Positions 1 through 12,345 of a DNA stretch of 64,000 nt are shown here, in pieces (positions within the stretch are counted from its first letter, which is position 1; the number at the start of each line of letters is the position of its first letter). Source of the stretch: Brachynemurus nebulosus (Eukaryota > Arthropoda > Insecta > Neuroptera > Myrmeleontidae); assembly GCA_035578155.1 (NCBI GenBank), contig JAPWDM010000013.1:8891527-8955526 (forward strand), given 5' to 3'. Position numbers and translations under genes: made by a program. Below the pieces are notes generated by a model. That model was not told the DNA's origin. It was given only the letters and a program-made list of their open reading frames with translations, and did no database searches.

Positions 1-2439
1 TTATTTTCAAATGACTCAATGAAACGTTTCCAAAAAAAATTTTTCCTTTAAAAATATGTCCTTTTTTTATGGTAAAGGTGAAAAAAACTACAATTTTCTT
101 ATGGGGTTTACTACACATGAATTGAATTGTCTGAGTTAAATTACTTATAAGCCTTATAAGAGTAAAGAAATTGAAAACTAAGGAATTATTCATTTAACTT
201 TGATTCACTTTTATATCATTAACACTTGTCTCTTAAAAACTGACACAAAACCTAAGTTCCGAAAACATTCGTTTGACAGTACTGCGTTTCCTCATTCCCT
301 CCATCCAAAATAAGCTTTACTAAATTTTTTTTTAAATATTTAACACCTGTCTTTACTTTTACTTAAACGATTAAAATAATTAAATAAGATCAAAATAAAA
401 AAAAAAACTTTCACATCAAACTTACTAATTAAACAATGTATAAGTAGATTCTACACACTTTTTCCTCACACGTCTCCCTAAAATTCCCTTTGTATTTCCA
501 TTCCTTTTTTTTTAATTTTATCTCCTGTGTTCATATAAAAATTAATATTTCACAATTCCGTACAATATGTCTACCTAACAGCTAGCTAGTAGCAAGGCAA
601 CACAAAAAAGTAAAGAAATTCTTTATCTTTTGCAAAAAAAAAAAAATCGCGCCTGAGGAGAGGGGTAAACAACGAACAACTTAAAGATATTATTTCAGTT
701 TTGCCTTAAGGTTTTCCTTCAATAAGGGTTTCGTACTATACAACCACGTTCCTCCCTTTCTACTATCAATTTATCCTACACACATTATTGTTTCGCTGTG
801 TGTGTTATGTGCTGCTCTCTGTGTACAATTGTCTGTACTGTTCGTACAATGTGACGTGGAAAGAACGTGAAAAAGCGACGAATGATTTAATATAGTCTTT
901 ATAGTGATTATTAAGTTTGTTTAAATCTGATTTGAAAAGTTTCTAAATTGATTTGTTTTGTATTTTGATAGGATTATTTAAATTTTTATTTTATTTAAAC
1001 TTTTTATTATTAAGAATACCGTCTGAGACAGAATTTTTCTTTTTATATTTTTGATTCTCGAGAGTATTATGTAAATATTTCAGGATTTCAAATATTTCAA
1101 ATATTATTCTTTTTCAAACCATTATTTTGTTTTTTTTTATAAATACTACATTTATTAGACATTATGATGTGGGTGGAGGATGTGGAAAGTAATGGCAGCT
1201 CGAATTTGAAAGATATGTGTCTGATTTTGTTCGCTTAGTGGAACCCAGGAAAAACTGTGGCGCACAGTGGGTCAAAATCCCAAAAAACTTTCTATGAGAA
1301 CTTTTGGTTTCCATTTCAAATTTTTAACTTTTATGAAAAACAGCCGATATGTCAGATTTCAATATAATACACATAAAAGATTAATAAAAGTGTGTAGGTT
1401 GTGTTCTTTTACACACAGTCATGTGTAAACTACAGAAATCTCGTACAGTTGTATGTGAAACAAAGCTTACCCAAAGCTTTGTGCAGTAAATAAGAAATTT
1501 CATGTTTTCCGTTGATAAAACCACTTTTTTTTCTCTGGCGAGGCTTCAGTAAAACATGATGAATTTTGTAAATTCGTCGATAACCAATCTACTTCCGGTA
1601 CAAAAACAGAATATTGTTGGAAATCAACAATTTTTTTTTTGTCTCTAAACAATATACAACCGTCTATTGTTTACTATAACTCAAATTTAAATTCAGCTAA
1701 TTCCTTTTAGAAAAAAATACATTTTTTATGATCGTCTATATATGAAAACAAAAGTATTTCAATTAAATTTTTGGTACTCTTTTACTTTTGTAATATTTCA
1801 CAAGTCAATATTTAAGCATCTGTTCTTTTTGTCATTTATTTTCAACTTTTCCATGGCTGTCTTGACTTATTATTCCGGAAAATTACTATTCCCTATTTTT
1901 CTTTATGATATTACTTACGACATCGCGTCCCTATACATACTATTCACAATCATTTCGCATACAATGATTTTTATTATTTAAATATAAGTATATCTACGAA
2001 TGGAATATTTTCCCTTAATTGTATTTTAAAGTCATTTGAAAAGAAAAATATTAAACAAGCAACAAATGGCTTTCTAGTTTTGAAATAACTTCACTGGGGT
2101 TGACGCGTAGCCTTAAATTTTCGTTAGAGATATAGAAAGTTAAAATATAGTTTTTTTTCTAAATATTAACAATGTCAGTTCTTACAAACAATTATGAATA
2201 CAATTTTGATTCTAAAAAAAAAAACCAAATATTTACAGATGACAATAAATTTTGTAAGCAACGATATACATTTATCATTGACGCAAGCAAAGAAGTATCC
2301 ATAATGAATTATTTTAAAGAAAAGAATGCCAAAAAACTCCAGGGTTTTATTTCTTTTATTCTTGTTTCGCCAAGACAATCATCAACAATGAAACATATGT
2401 ACGGCACTTACATATTATACACTCTAAATTTTTAGGAAT
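1..2439. other. AT-rich spacer, nothing identified
   Basis: Poly(A) and poly(T) tracts and random short frames only. The 79-residue frame at 1742-1981 is Phe/Ile/Tyr-rich, as expected from AT-rich DNA, and has no domain. Confidence 0.5.
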
Positions 2440-2840
2440 CATCTTTGACTAATTATCCTTCCCCTCAGTACCACTGTACTTAGGCCCAACGAGGGGGCAG
2501 GGTAATCGGAGTTCCAACCCTGGGGCCAGGGCTTAAAGAAGAGGCCCGTAGCTATCGGTAGAGAGCCCGGGAAAAAGTAAAAGGAGCTTTTTTTGCTCGT
2601 TACTCCCGGGGGGCCCGCCATTTCTCTCTATGGCCCTGACTGTGGTCTATTTTCTTGTCTCCACCATGGCACGTTTCTGCGCATTAAAAACTAAGATCTG
2701 TTCTTCTCAGAAAGGGGTAGCCGAAATTGGTAGTCCCGGGATTCGACTTTTGAAAAGAGGCCCGGATCCATTGGTGAGGAGTCCAATAAAAGTTTAAAAG
2801 TGTTTGGGGCTTGCTATTTCTCTCCGCGACCATGGCCAAA
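2440..2840 (-). repeat. GC-rich repeat fragment related to 62255-62570
   Basis: This is GC-rich against an AT-rich background. On the minus strand, GGCCATAGAGAGAAATGG leads into CCCGGG-CTC and GGGCCTCTT blocks. The 62.3-kb copy has the same order (ATGGAGAGAAATGACGG, then CCCCGGGCCTCTTACCAATG). GAGGCCCGGATCCATTGGT at about 2758 is another related piece. It could be the 3' end of an unidentified retroelement; this is inference only. Confidence 0.45.
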
Positions 2841-4398
2841 GGAAATCATCACAAAGTCCCGAATAATCACTCCCATTTTAGAGTGTATTCGACCATCAAG
2901 AGAAAATCTGTGCTCCATCAAATACATATGAACATGACTAAGAAAATTTAGAAGAGACGGAAAACCTCAAGATAGATAGATGACGTCTTGTTGGCGTGCA
3001 CAGAGACCGGACATCCGGTTTTACGGATAGTGGCCGCACCAGCCAACCAACCAATGGACCATCTATCTCTTTCGTAATCATTACGTTGTATATATATCGC
3101 ATTCATTCGTCTTGTGTGTGTATGTGCCATGCATGGCGCCCCATTTATTTTACAGTCAGCAATACAGAACGAATTCGAAGGTATGAAATGCAGGCGGGTA
3201 GGCAAGCGGGCACTGCTTTGGGAGTTTGTGTTTTGTGTTGTACTACATCTGTATCATGGATGCGTGTCGGAATCTCTGCACTCGACTGATTTCATCTTCA
3301 CAAATGTTGGACAAATACAAATATCTATGTGTGTTTTAGATGTATACGTACACTGCATGGTCGGTAACGGAGGGCCACTTTTCCCAAATTTTATAAGTGA
3401 GTGTCAATTTTCACTAGTTGTTTCCGCAATTCTAACGAATTCCATAAAGCTTTTCTTATTATTATTTCACTTTGGAAAAAATTTTCCCTCCTTTTTTATT
3501 GGCCTAAATGATGTGTTAACATCTCTAAAATGATCCTCAAAAGGAATTACCACTGCGTAAATATTTTAGAAATCGTTTTCAAATCGATTTCTGAAAAAAT
3601 TTTGAACTGTTCAAGACTTTTAAAAACGCCATACTTCACTGCGCATACCGTTTTGAAATCTCGCAGATTTGTCAATAATTTTTTTTTTTCATTACTTTAT
3701 GTCATTCCTTTATTTCGTTTCTTCTGCTGTATTTCCATAAGTAACAAAAATGGCAGGTATAAACTCAAAAAAGGATAAATACGTTTTGAAAGTTTACATT
3801 AAGTTTTTCTCGTAATTACGTTTTTCAAAACGTTGGACAAGATGACTCCAGCAATTTTTATCCGATTGACTTAAAATTTTATCTGCAGCATCCTCTAGGC
3901 CGGTACACAAGATTTTTGAAATTAGTTAAGAAATATATTTTTTATAAACAAATTGAGGTTGATTTTTACATCGACTTATAAAATTTTTTTTAAACTGATG
4001 CCATTTAACGGTAATTCAGTATTTTTTAATGATTTTGTGTACTACTTTAATAAAATTAAAAAAAAAAAATTACTTTTTGACTGCTGTCTGAAAATTGTTA
4101 TATATATTACCCACCCTGAACCTCTTCGAAAAACAAGCATCTGTGATCGCTCTGCACCTGCGTCGCTATTTTGTTTTGTAAATTGGAGAAAAAAAAGTTT
4201 TTTGTTTACCCCAAATCACATATAATGTACTCTAAACAGTTTTATACTGATTAAGGAGAAAAAAATTCTCGAAGAAAACCTTCTTTTTCTGACATTTCAA
4301 AGTGATGTAACTCCTTAATGTTAAACTTCTATGTAAAATCTATATACTGACCGGAATCAATTCCTTCTCATTTCAGCTCTATTTTGCTCATAATTAGT
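2841..4398. other. spacer, nothing identified
   Basis: A mildly less AT-rich part (2940-3400) gives overlapping frames on both strands without recognisable protein features. The rest is AT-rich. Confidence 0.45.
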
Positions 4399-4618
4399 CA
4401 GGGCCAGATTAACCCTAAGTACCGCCCAAGGCACCATGAAAAATACCGCCCCTACTTTTTGCTCAAATATAAGAAAATCCGAACTTTTTCTACTTTTTTT
4501 GACTTTCCCCTAAAAAAAAATTACTGACGAGAAAAGAAACGTCATTTTATAACTTTTACCGCCCTGTTCTAAAAATCTACCGCCCCTAGGCTATCGCCTA
4601 TTGGATAATCCGGTACTG
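4399..4618. mobile_element. short hAT-like MITE
   Basis: The termini are imperfect inverted repeats: CAGGGCCAGATTAA at the left, with the complement of CAGTACCGGATTATCC at the right. Short internal CTACCGCCCC words recur. CAGGGCCGG-type ends are typical of hAT MITEs. The 8-bp flanks do not match, so a target duplication is not visible. Confidence 0.5.
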
Positions 4619-5649
4619 CACTTAATCGATCTCATACTGATATTTGGCATCACAGCATTGTAATAACATTCTATACCACTGACTTTAGTCGAAATTGTTT
4701 TCCTACTCACTAGAGACTAAATTGAATGACACCGTACTGTAGCTATCGTAAGCCTATACAACAATATATATCTGTTCCCGATATTTTCTAGATGTGTTCT
4801 AGATGTTCGAGTTGTATATTATTGAAACATGGGTATATTATTATTATTATTACTGTTATTGCTACTCGGGGATTACAAACTGTCCAAAATTAAATATATA
4901 ACTTTCAGTTTAGCTTGAACAATTCCACAAACTTTATTTCCTTTTTAATCTCTTTCAATTTTCTGTTTCGCCATTTTTTTTTTTTTCGTTTGGTAGATAT
5001 TGTTATCTATAATGTTTCTTGGGATAGTTTTCAATTATTTTTCCCTGTTTCTCTTTTTTTTAAGAAAATGAAATCAATGTTCACCTTCTGTGTTGGCCCA
5101 GTAAAATCCTTTGATAATTCAAAAGTTACATGTGTTCAAATAACCTACATACATTTTTTGCGAAGAGAACGAATAAAATCTGGTAAAAATTATTAAAGTC
5201 TCTTTAAACAGTTGAAACCTATATAGCGTTCAGTTGTTCTCGTAATAGTGAATTGTTTCGTAAACATTTGCTTTGGAACAAGTAAATAAAAGCTATATAG
5301 TAATTAAGTAAAACTAGTAGATATTTAATCAGTCAGAACATGTTAGAGTAGTCAGAGTATCTCTGTGGCTGGGCAAGCTAGAAGATATTACTAAAACCAA
5401 ATCGTAAAATAACAACAATTGGTGATTACACACATAGAATCGAATAAGTAGTCGATAGTTTTCGATGTAAACAGAACGGAATAGATTGCTGTAAACTGTA
5501 CAACATTATTGTTTTCGAGACAAAATAATTTCGTTTGAAATAGGGGGAAATTATTTGTACGAAACGTTTTAATGGGAATCCTACGATTGCTATAAATGTT
5601 CAATTTATTTCGTATAAAGCGAAAATATTTGAAGAAGAGTCATGGTACG

Positions 5650-5992
5650 CAGAACCGAATTTACATATGGGCACTTGGGATACATGCCCTAGGATCCCCA
5701 CACAATAGTCGTGTCCATAAAATTATAAAATTAATAATGAATCCTCAAAATTATCTGAAATTGAAGAGAGAAAAGATAAATTTCTCGTCTTTTTTCCCTT
5801 GCCATCTTATTGGAACCTCTTATTGGCTTATCACCTTAACATGGTCGTCCACAAAAATACTCAGGCGTCTCCACATGTCAAGTACTAAGGAGACTCCACA
5901 AGGAGAATATCCAAGAGTTTCCACATGTCAAATACTCATGCGTCTCTATACAAGAAATGTCCAGGGCCCTGTCAAATGTAAATCCGGCCCTG
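5650..5992. mobile_element. hAT-like MITE with degenerate 8-bp target duplication
   Basis: The left end CAGAACCGAATTTACAT is complementary to the right end (CAGGGCCGGATTTACAT when read from the other strand). The flanks ATGGTACG and ATTGTATG agree at six of eight positions, as expected for an aged hAT duplication. An imperfect repeat of CTCCACATGTCAA(G/A)TACT lies inside at about 5868-5935. Confidence 0.65.
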
Positions 5993-6631
5993 ATTGTATG
6001 CTTTCTTAGGTGATAAAAGCAATTTTTTCGCTACCGACGCCATATTTCCAAACAAATAAAAATTTTCCACAAAAAATTCAGAAGTTCTCTAAGCCTCTTT
6101 CTTGGTTTAGATTTTAGGTTTTTTTTTGGTATGGCTTCTTGTTGGGAATAAAAGTAGTCGAAGATGTTGTGTCTGATTTTATTCCGTTCTTGAGAATTAA
6201 GGCTAAACTCAAAATATTAGTAAATGCTCCTGCTACAGGATAGTTTCTCCGAATTGACTCTTAATGGAATAACCTCCTGTGACAAAACGGGTATATTTCA
6301 GTTCAAATATTGAGACTTTACTTCCGTTTTTTAGATTTTTGTCTTTTTTCATTCGTTATGATGGTATACCTAAAAAAAAAATTGACAAAAAACATATCTC
6401 TTCTGAAAAATAGGTTTAAAATGTTCAGATATGGGTATTCGACGTCTCTCACTGAGGGACTTGTCCAAAAAAAATTTTCGGCTAACAGAGCGAATTCAGA
6501 AAAAATTTCAATTACAGCCTCCCGAACTACAGTCTCACCATCTCACTCGTTGTAATAGCCTAATTTTTTTTTTAAATCAACAATCCAACACTCCTTTTAT
6601 AGACCCAAAAATCATTTTATACTAGGATAAG

Positions 6632-7841
6632 TGCGGGAGAGATGCCGTTGATTGATAGATAGCGCTATTAATGGATTATATGTTTAAAATAAGTTATTTA
6701 TTTAAACTGTATATGGTAACATTTATGATTGGTCCATCAGTTTAGTAATTATCCAAATTTTTATTATTGAAAAGAAAGTTTTTTAACATAATATTTTATC
6801 AAGAATTTAATTCATTAGAATTTAGGAATGTATATTTCATTGTTTTAATGAAAATGAGTTTTGTTATTAATTAAGGTATATTTTAAAAGTACTGTATAAA
6901 ATTTTAGGTTAGAATTTCGCACTATGCTTGCTATAGCAACATGCGGCATCTATCCCAACAAAAAGGAGAGATACCGCATTTAAAGTTGGTATAGATGCCG
7001 CATCATATTACATGTTAAAAACATAGGGGCTATTCGTACCGCACCAAGTCAAAGTGTCTTGCTCTTACTTTTAAGAGCATTACACTTGTTTTGAAGAACT
7101 TTTGTCTTACTTTAGAGATATTTGTATGTTCCTGTCTCACTTTCCGTGTTCTTGAGAGAAGGGTGAAGGATATGTACGATGTATACCGAACGCTATTACT
7201 GACTATAAACTATGTATGCTACAATCATCGTATCAAAGTGAGACAGGAACATACAAATATCTCCAAAGTAAGACAAAAGTTCTTCAAAACAAGTGTAATG
7301 TTCTTAAAAGTAAGAGCAAGACACTTTGACTTGGTGCGGTACGAATAGGCCCATAGACTTATACCTTAATTATGCAATTTTTTTTGGACTGTAAATTATG
7401 CCACGTAAATATAAGAGATCCATTAATGGATCAGGAAGGGCCCACATATTAGTGAAGATAACGAAAAATGATTGTTTGTGTATTGAATGTTTTGAAAAGT
7501 ACTCAGAAACAAAATAATAGTTGACTGGTTAAGATGTATAAAGAACCAAAAATGGTTACATATGGCATGCATCCTGTATGGAGATGCGTGTAAAATGCAA
7601 AATTGTTAATATGAACTATGCGGCGTCCCACCTTCTTTGATGCGGCTTCTCTCCCATAGGTGTGGGAGAGACGCGGCTTTGCAAACTCTACAAAAATGTT
7701 AATTATGAATCCTTTATGACTCAAAATTAAAAATTATTTATAAATAATTTTAAAGAACAATGTGTACCAAATTTCAAATTAATTAAATACATACTTTAAG
7801 AATTATCAAGTGTTTTCAAAATGTGCGGCATCTCTCCCGCA
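6632..7841. mobile_element. 1.2-kb TIR element with GCGGCATCT subterminal motifs
   Basis: It is bounded by TGCGGGAGAGATGCCG (6632-6647) and its exact complement (7826-7841). Variants of GATGCCGCAT and GGGAGAGACGCGGC recur near 6942, 6972, 7000, 7620-7650 and 7658-7675, like subterminal transposase-binding repeats. No coding sequence was found. A second element (7027-7352) is nested within. Confidence 0.65.
7027..7352. mobile_element. 326-bp long-arm hairpin MITE
   Basis: Two arms of about 118 bp are inverted and nearly identical (7027-7144 and 7235-7352), separated by a loop of about 90 bp. The ends are GGGCTATTCGTACCGCACC and its complement. ATAG occurs on both outer sides (7023-7026 and 7353-7356), a candidate target duplication. 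The open frame across it is an artefact of the arms. Confidence 0.8.
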
Positions 7842-8280
7842 TTCACACTACAACTGCACTATTGCACTGAATTTGCCCTAAAAAAAAAAGAAGTTTCCAA
7901 AATTTCTTCGTATCTCTAACAATATAAAAATTTTATATAGAAACAATTTAATCCATCCAAAACAGCTACATTTTATTTTGTGTGAAATATACAAATCAAA
8001 AAGTCAAAATCAAAAAAAAGCTCCACATCATGCTTGAGCCAATATATATACATATATACACATGTAGTTGTAGATAACATTCTTGTGTCTCTCTGAGTCA
8101 AAACAGTCGACGTAGATAGACAACACGATCATTGCGCAAATAAGAACGACAGTCAGTGTTGTGTTCGCTGCTTTTTTTTCACTCGTAGCGAGCGAAGTTC
8201 GAAAGAAAACTGTCAAGATCTTGTTAAAAGTGTTTCAATCATCATGACAACACACAAACACACTACATTCGCGAACAGAC

Positions 8281-8335
8281 AGACGGATGGACGGACTGAT
8301 GGACAGACAGACAGATCGGACAGACAGACAGTGAT
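8281..8335 (+). repeat. (GACA)n-type microsatellite
   Basis: Imperfect GACA/GACG tetranucleotide run. Confidence 0.8.
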
Positions 8336-8539
8336 ATAGTTACAACCACAAGTCGTGTTAAAACTAGAGGAGATATCATTCACTATTCTTTCTTGATGTA
8401 GTATTTACTAGATGTTGTTTGGAGTTATCTCGCACAAAAGGAATAAGTGTGTGAACACATCGGTACGGGCGACCGTTACAATCATAAAATTTTATTGCAC
8501 AACTTGACGCATACCCAAACACTCAAGTAGATAATAATT

Positions 8540-9115
8540 TTAGAGAAGATTCGCTGAAAATCAATTTAAAAAAAGAAACTTTAAATACTATTCTTTCGAA
8601 AGTATGTTTTTTGACATGGTTCCTCATGTATCTCAAAAAGTATTTGAGATATCGACATAAATCAAAGTGCATATTATTTCTCGATACTGTCAGTTTGGCA
8701 GCAACTAGAATCTTTTGGTTCCGTAATATATTTTCAAAATGGCGGCTGTTTATAGTCGAGAACAAGCAGTGATTTTTCAAAATTTATTTTCAAAATGCGA
8801 TTTCTTCCTGGTTTTTGATTTTTTTTCTTAGATCCTGGTTAGTGCCATAACTGTATACATATATTTTCAGATAATTCGTAATTTTTTTATTTTAGTTCAC
8901 TGGGGATTTCAGAACGCGAGGAACCATCAAGGTGGAAAAATCTCGCAATGTGGATTTCAAAGCCGTTAATACTCAGCCGACGTTTGAATTATTTCGTAGT
9001 CTCGAGACATGTAAAAACAATGTTGTATATTTAGTTTTTTAATAAAGTCGATTTTAATGTTTTTTTTGGAGAATCTCCCCTTAGTATGTGTTTTGGCCAA
9101 TTTATTAGGTCTCAG
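8540..9115 (+). repeat. dispersed repeat, partner of 45275-45795
   Basis: Read on the minus strand this matches 45275-45795. Shared landmarks are the GAGGAACCATCAAGGTGGAA block, the ACTATAAACAGCC block, and a run describing ATATCTCAAATACTTTTTGAG. The class is unknown. No TIRs or coding sequence were recognised. Confidence 0.7.
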
Positions 9116-9480
9116 CTCTTCTGTTAAGTACACAATATAATTACTTTATTGCTGTTACGGTGTGCCGTACAGGTCTGTTCGGATCTTTAAACATTGCGAA
9201 TGAACGACGGAATGGATGGATGAATAGCGTTTTAAAGTGAAGAATTTTTTGTTTTTTAATCTGTCACTGGCAACATGTATTTTATAAGTGATATTTAGTT
9301 TCACGGTTTTGAAAAGTAGATGTTTTACAGGAAGCTTTTTTTCTATAAGAATGTAAACAAAACGACTAAAGGTGGTAGGAATTTCTGAGAAATTTAATTT
9401 ATTGAACTTGACAGTATAATAGAGAAAAAAATCGCCAATTGTGTGTTGGACATGCATTAAGTCAGAATTCCTCAGGGGCA

Positions 9481-9775
9481 ATGTTTATAAATTATATTTC
9501 AAAAACGACGTAGTGAATAGTTTTTATTTCTTATTAAACATGGTTTGTAACTTTGTATTTTATAACATATTAAATTGTTATCAAATTCCTTTGACACCTT
9601 TTCATTTTATTCAAAAAAAAAAAAATTATAAAACTTTGAATCGTTTTTCTCAAACTTAGGGTAGTCAATTTTAATCGGAATAGGCTCATATTATTGGTAT
9701 TGAATTAAATAAATATCTAGAGAAGTTTTGTTAAAATCCATTGAAAAAAATCGTTTTATCGACCAACTACCTTAA
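9481..9775 (-). repeat. dispersed repeat R1, minus-strand fragment
   Basis: It reads on the minus strand as TTAAGGTAGTTGGTCGATAA followed by the same path as copies at 10965 and 15315. It lacks the distal CATAAGCGC part. Confidence 0.75.
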
Positions 9776-10964
9776 TTGATTTTCTCCGATAAAATTTACT
9801 TTCTACAATTTTTTCTGCTTGAAGTCATTAAACTTCTGTCTCTCGTCACTTATGAAGACTGAAGAAATTCCTACAAAATATTTAAAAACTAGAAAGTCAC
9901 AATTCTTACCATAGGTAATAATCTCTTGTACAGAAGAAACCACTTTTTCTCAAACACCTTAGCAACACATTCCTGTTTACAATCAAAATTTACACCTTTT
10001 ATGACATTAAACTCATTAAGCCAGCCCATAAAATAGCATTTACCACCATTAAAGTTCACTAATATTAATTTTTTCTGTCATTCGGTGTCATAAAAATATA
10101 TAAAAAAAGCGATTTTTGCACCAACAATTTTTCCCCCACGCTCAATTGCGATAATATGCAGATATACAATAAATTCATATTCTTGTTTAAAAAATAAAAA
10201 AAAAAAACGCGAGGGTATCTCTAATTGCAATATCACTTCACATAATCATGAATTATTAACAAATTTCCAGCTTTTTTTATGTTCCATGATGGAGGCTACC
10301 ACAGACGCCGTAATATACCTATATTTATTTTATCAAAACAGGGGAAATTTAAACGCACCCGATGAGGTAAGTATTATTATTAAATTGTGCAGTTCTTGCA
10401 CAAATATAAAATATTTGTTGTGTGTTAAACGTGGACGACTTCGAAGAAGACGAAGAAGGACAAAATTATGATAAAAATAACGGGCATAAATAAATAATAA
10501 TGCAATAACAAGGGGGTAAATGGGGTTGGATGTATCTACAAGGAAACGACAGAAACATGAGGAAAGATTAAACTTGAAAAGTTTGGTCGGTAATAAGAGT
10601 AGAAAAAAATTTTTTTGTAAAGAATATGAATGGTTTTTAGTGATAGCATGATTTGTAAATCAGTAAACATTTCGGCTTCGTTCCAGAATTTATTGCATGT
10701 CTTATATGACCGACGCTTAAGTCAAAAATACACACTTTTTATGTTACAAAGTTGTACAATTGTAATGAAAAAACGCATTCGTAATTTTTATGTCGTTTCC
10801 ATAAATCTCCATTGTAACCTTATTCCCTTTGGTGCAGAACCTTTTCTATACTGTTGGTATAAAACTGCTTTCATCTTACTACTTTTGCTACTAGAACTGC
10901 TATGACTTCGCTACTTTTGGTATAGAAGTTTGATAAACAAAATTACTGAAGAAGTAAATCGATT

Positions 10965-11835
10965 TTAAGGTAGTTGGTCGATAAAATGATTTTTTCAAAG
11001 GATTTTAACAAAATTTCTCTAGATATTTATTTAATTCAATGCCAACAATACCGTTGAGCCGTTACCGAAAAAAGAATTGAGAAAAATGTTTTCAAAGTTT
11101 TGTAATTTTAACACGGGCTCTTATGGAAAAATTCTATTTTTTTAATAAAATGAAAACATGTCAAAGGAATTTGATAAACATTTATTATGTTATAAAGTAC
11201 AAAGTTACAAACCATATTTAATAAGAAATAAAAATTATTCACCACTCCGTTTTTTAAATATAATTTATAAACATCATATTACAACGTTTTTACAACGCTT
11301 TTTCAACAATACTTTTATATTGCTACAAAAAAGTGTGACCCGAAAGTTGCAATAAGTAGCAATTTATACTGCTTACTGATTAGTGGTCCATCAGCTCTTC
11401 AAGCGTACACATTCATTGTTAAGTCATGGCCACAGTGGTTGCTGTTCATTGTTACATCATGAATAGCAAGTACATGCGTACTGTTGTTCTAGTATACGTA
11501 TCCGTTCCCACCTTCAACCACCGCTACATACATACAGAGTATTACACACACAAACATCCACTACCTTACACATACCAACACAAACTCTAAATACGTATAT
11601 AACCGCCCACCTCTCTGCCAAGTCTGATGACGTAAAATTCTGATTACAGAAGGAATGCTAACTATTATACAGTAGTTTGGCCCGTTGGCTACAACATAAG
11701 CGCATGGAAATTAAAAAAAAACTAGTGGTATACAAATGTAATAACTGAAGAATATTAATACATTATTTAATTTTTTATAAAAGAAAATTTTTTCGCTGAG
11801 ATATACTTTTGTACCTGACTATCTCGAAGCAACTA
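10965..11835 (+). repeat. dispersed repeat R1, copy split by a 359-bp insertion
   Basis: It is homologous to 15315-15840, but the match breaks at GCTACAA (11322-11328) and resumes at a second GCTACAA (11688-11694). The repeat starts right after a short run of the 31-bp-type units (10840-10930). Confidence 0.8.
11329..11687. mobile_element. 359-bp insertion in repeat R1 with 7-bp GCTACAA duplication
   Basis: The corresponding site at 15690 is empty and has a single GCTACAA. The insert is richer in GC and CA than its surroundings. It has no clear TIRs, no tRNA-like boxes and no poly(A), so its class is undetermined. Confidence 0.6.
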
Positions 11836-11971
11836 CCTACGTTAACAAACAATAGTTCCAAAGTAATATTTTATTATCTTCAGTTCTGAAAAAAATTTAT
11901 AATTTAATTAATCAACTTAATATTGTTTTCGGGATAGAAATAAAATTTGGATACAATTGAAATAAATCCTA

Positions 11972-12345
11972 ACTAATATTATAAATACGAAAGTTAGTTT
12001 AATTGTTTGTTTGACTTTCAGGCCTCAATGGCTTATCCAATCAACTTGAAATTTTTGACGGACATATTTTTGGAAACAGAAACGGTTATAGACCACCTTT
12101 TAACCTGGGAAACTATTTTATTCCCAAAGGGAAATGTTTCGATTCAAGTACGACAGTTGACTATTAACAGAGAGGACAAAAAAGAACATAGGCTTCTCTT
12201 TTCCCAAGGAAAACATTTTACTTCTGTGAGAAAATTCCCCAAAAATGTATTAACAGCCCTCAAAATACTGGTACAATATATTTTATGCGAATTAACTTGT
12301 TATCATAATTTTAAACACCACGCGGGCGAAGCCGCGAATAAATTG
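11972..12345 (+). mobile_element. Helitron-like non-autonomous element (degenerate)
   Basis: It starts ACTAATATTATAAATACGAAAG, a prefix widespread in insect repeats of this type, and ends near a strong hairpin CGCGGGCGAAGCCGCG (12321-12336). The usual CTAG/CTRR terminus after the hairpin is not clear. A 120-residue open frame across it has no recognisable domain. Confidence 0.4.

Noticed and set aside
1742..1981. 79-residue hydrophobic frame, possible small membrane protein
   Set aside because: Composition follows T-rich DNA; no family, signal or context support.
3114..3533. 139-residue frame with several Cys
   Set aside because: Overlaps other frames on both strands, no domain, no splice or repeat support.
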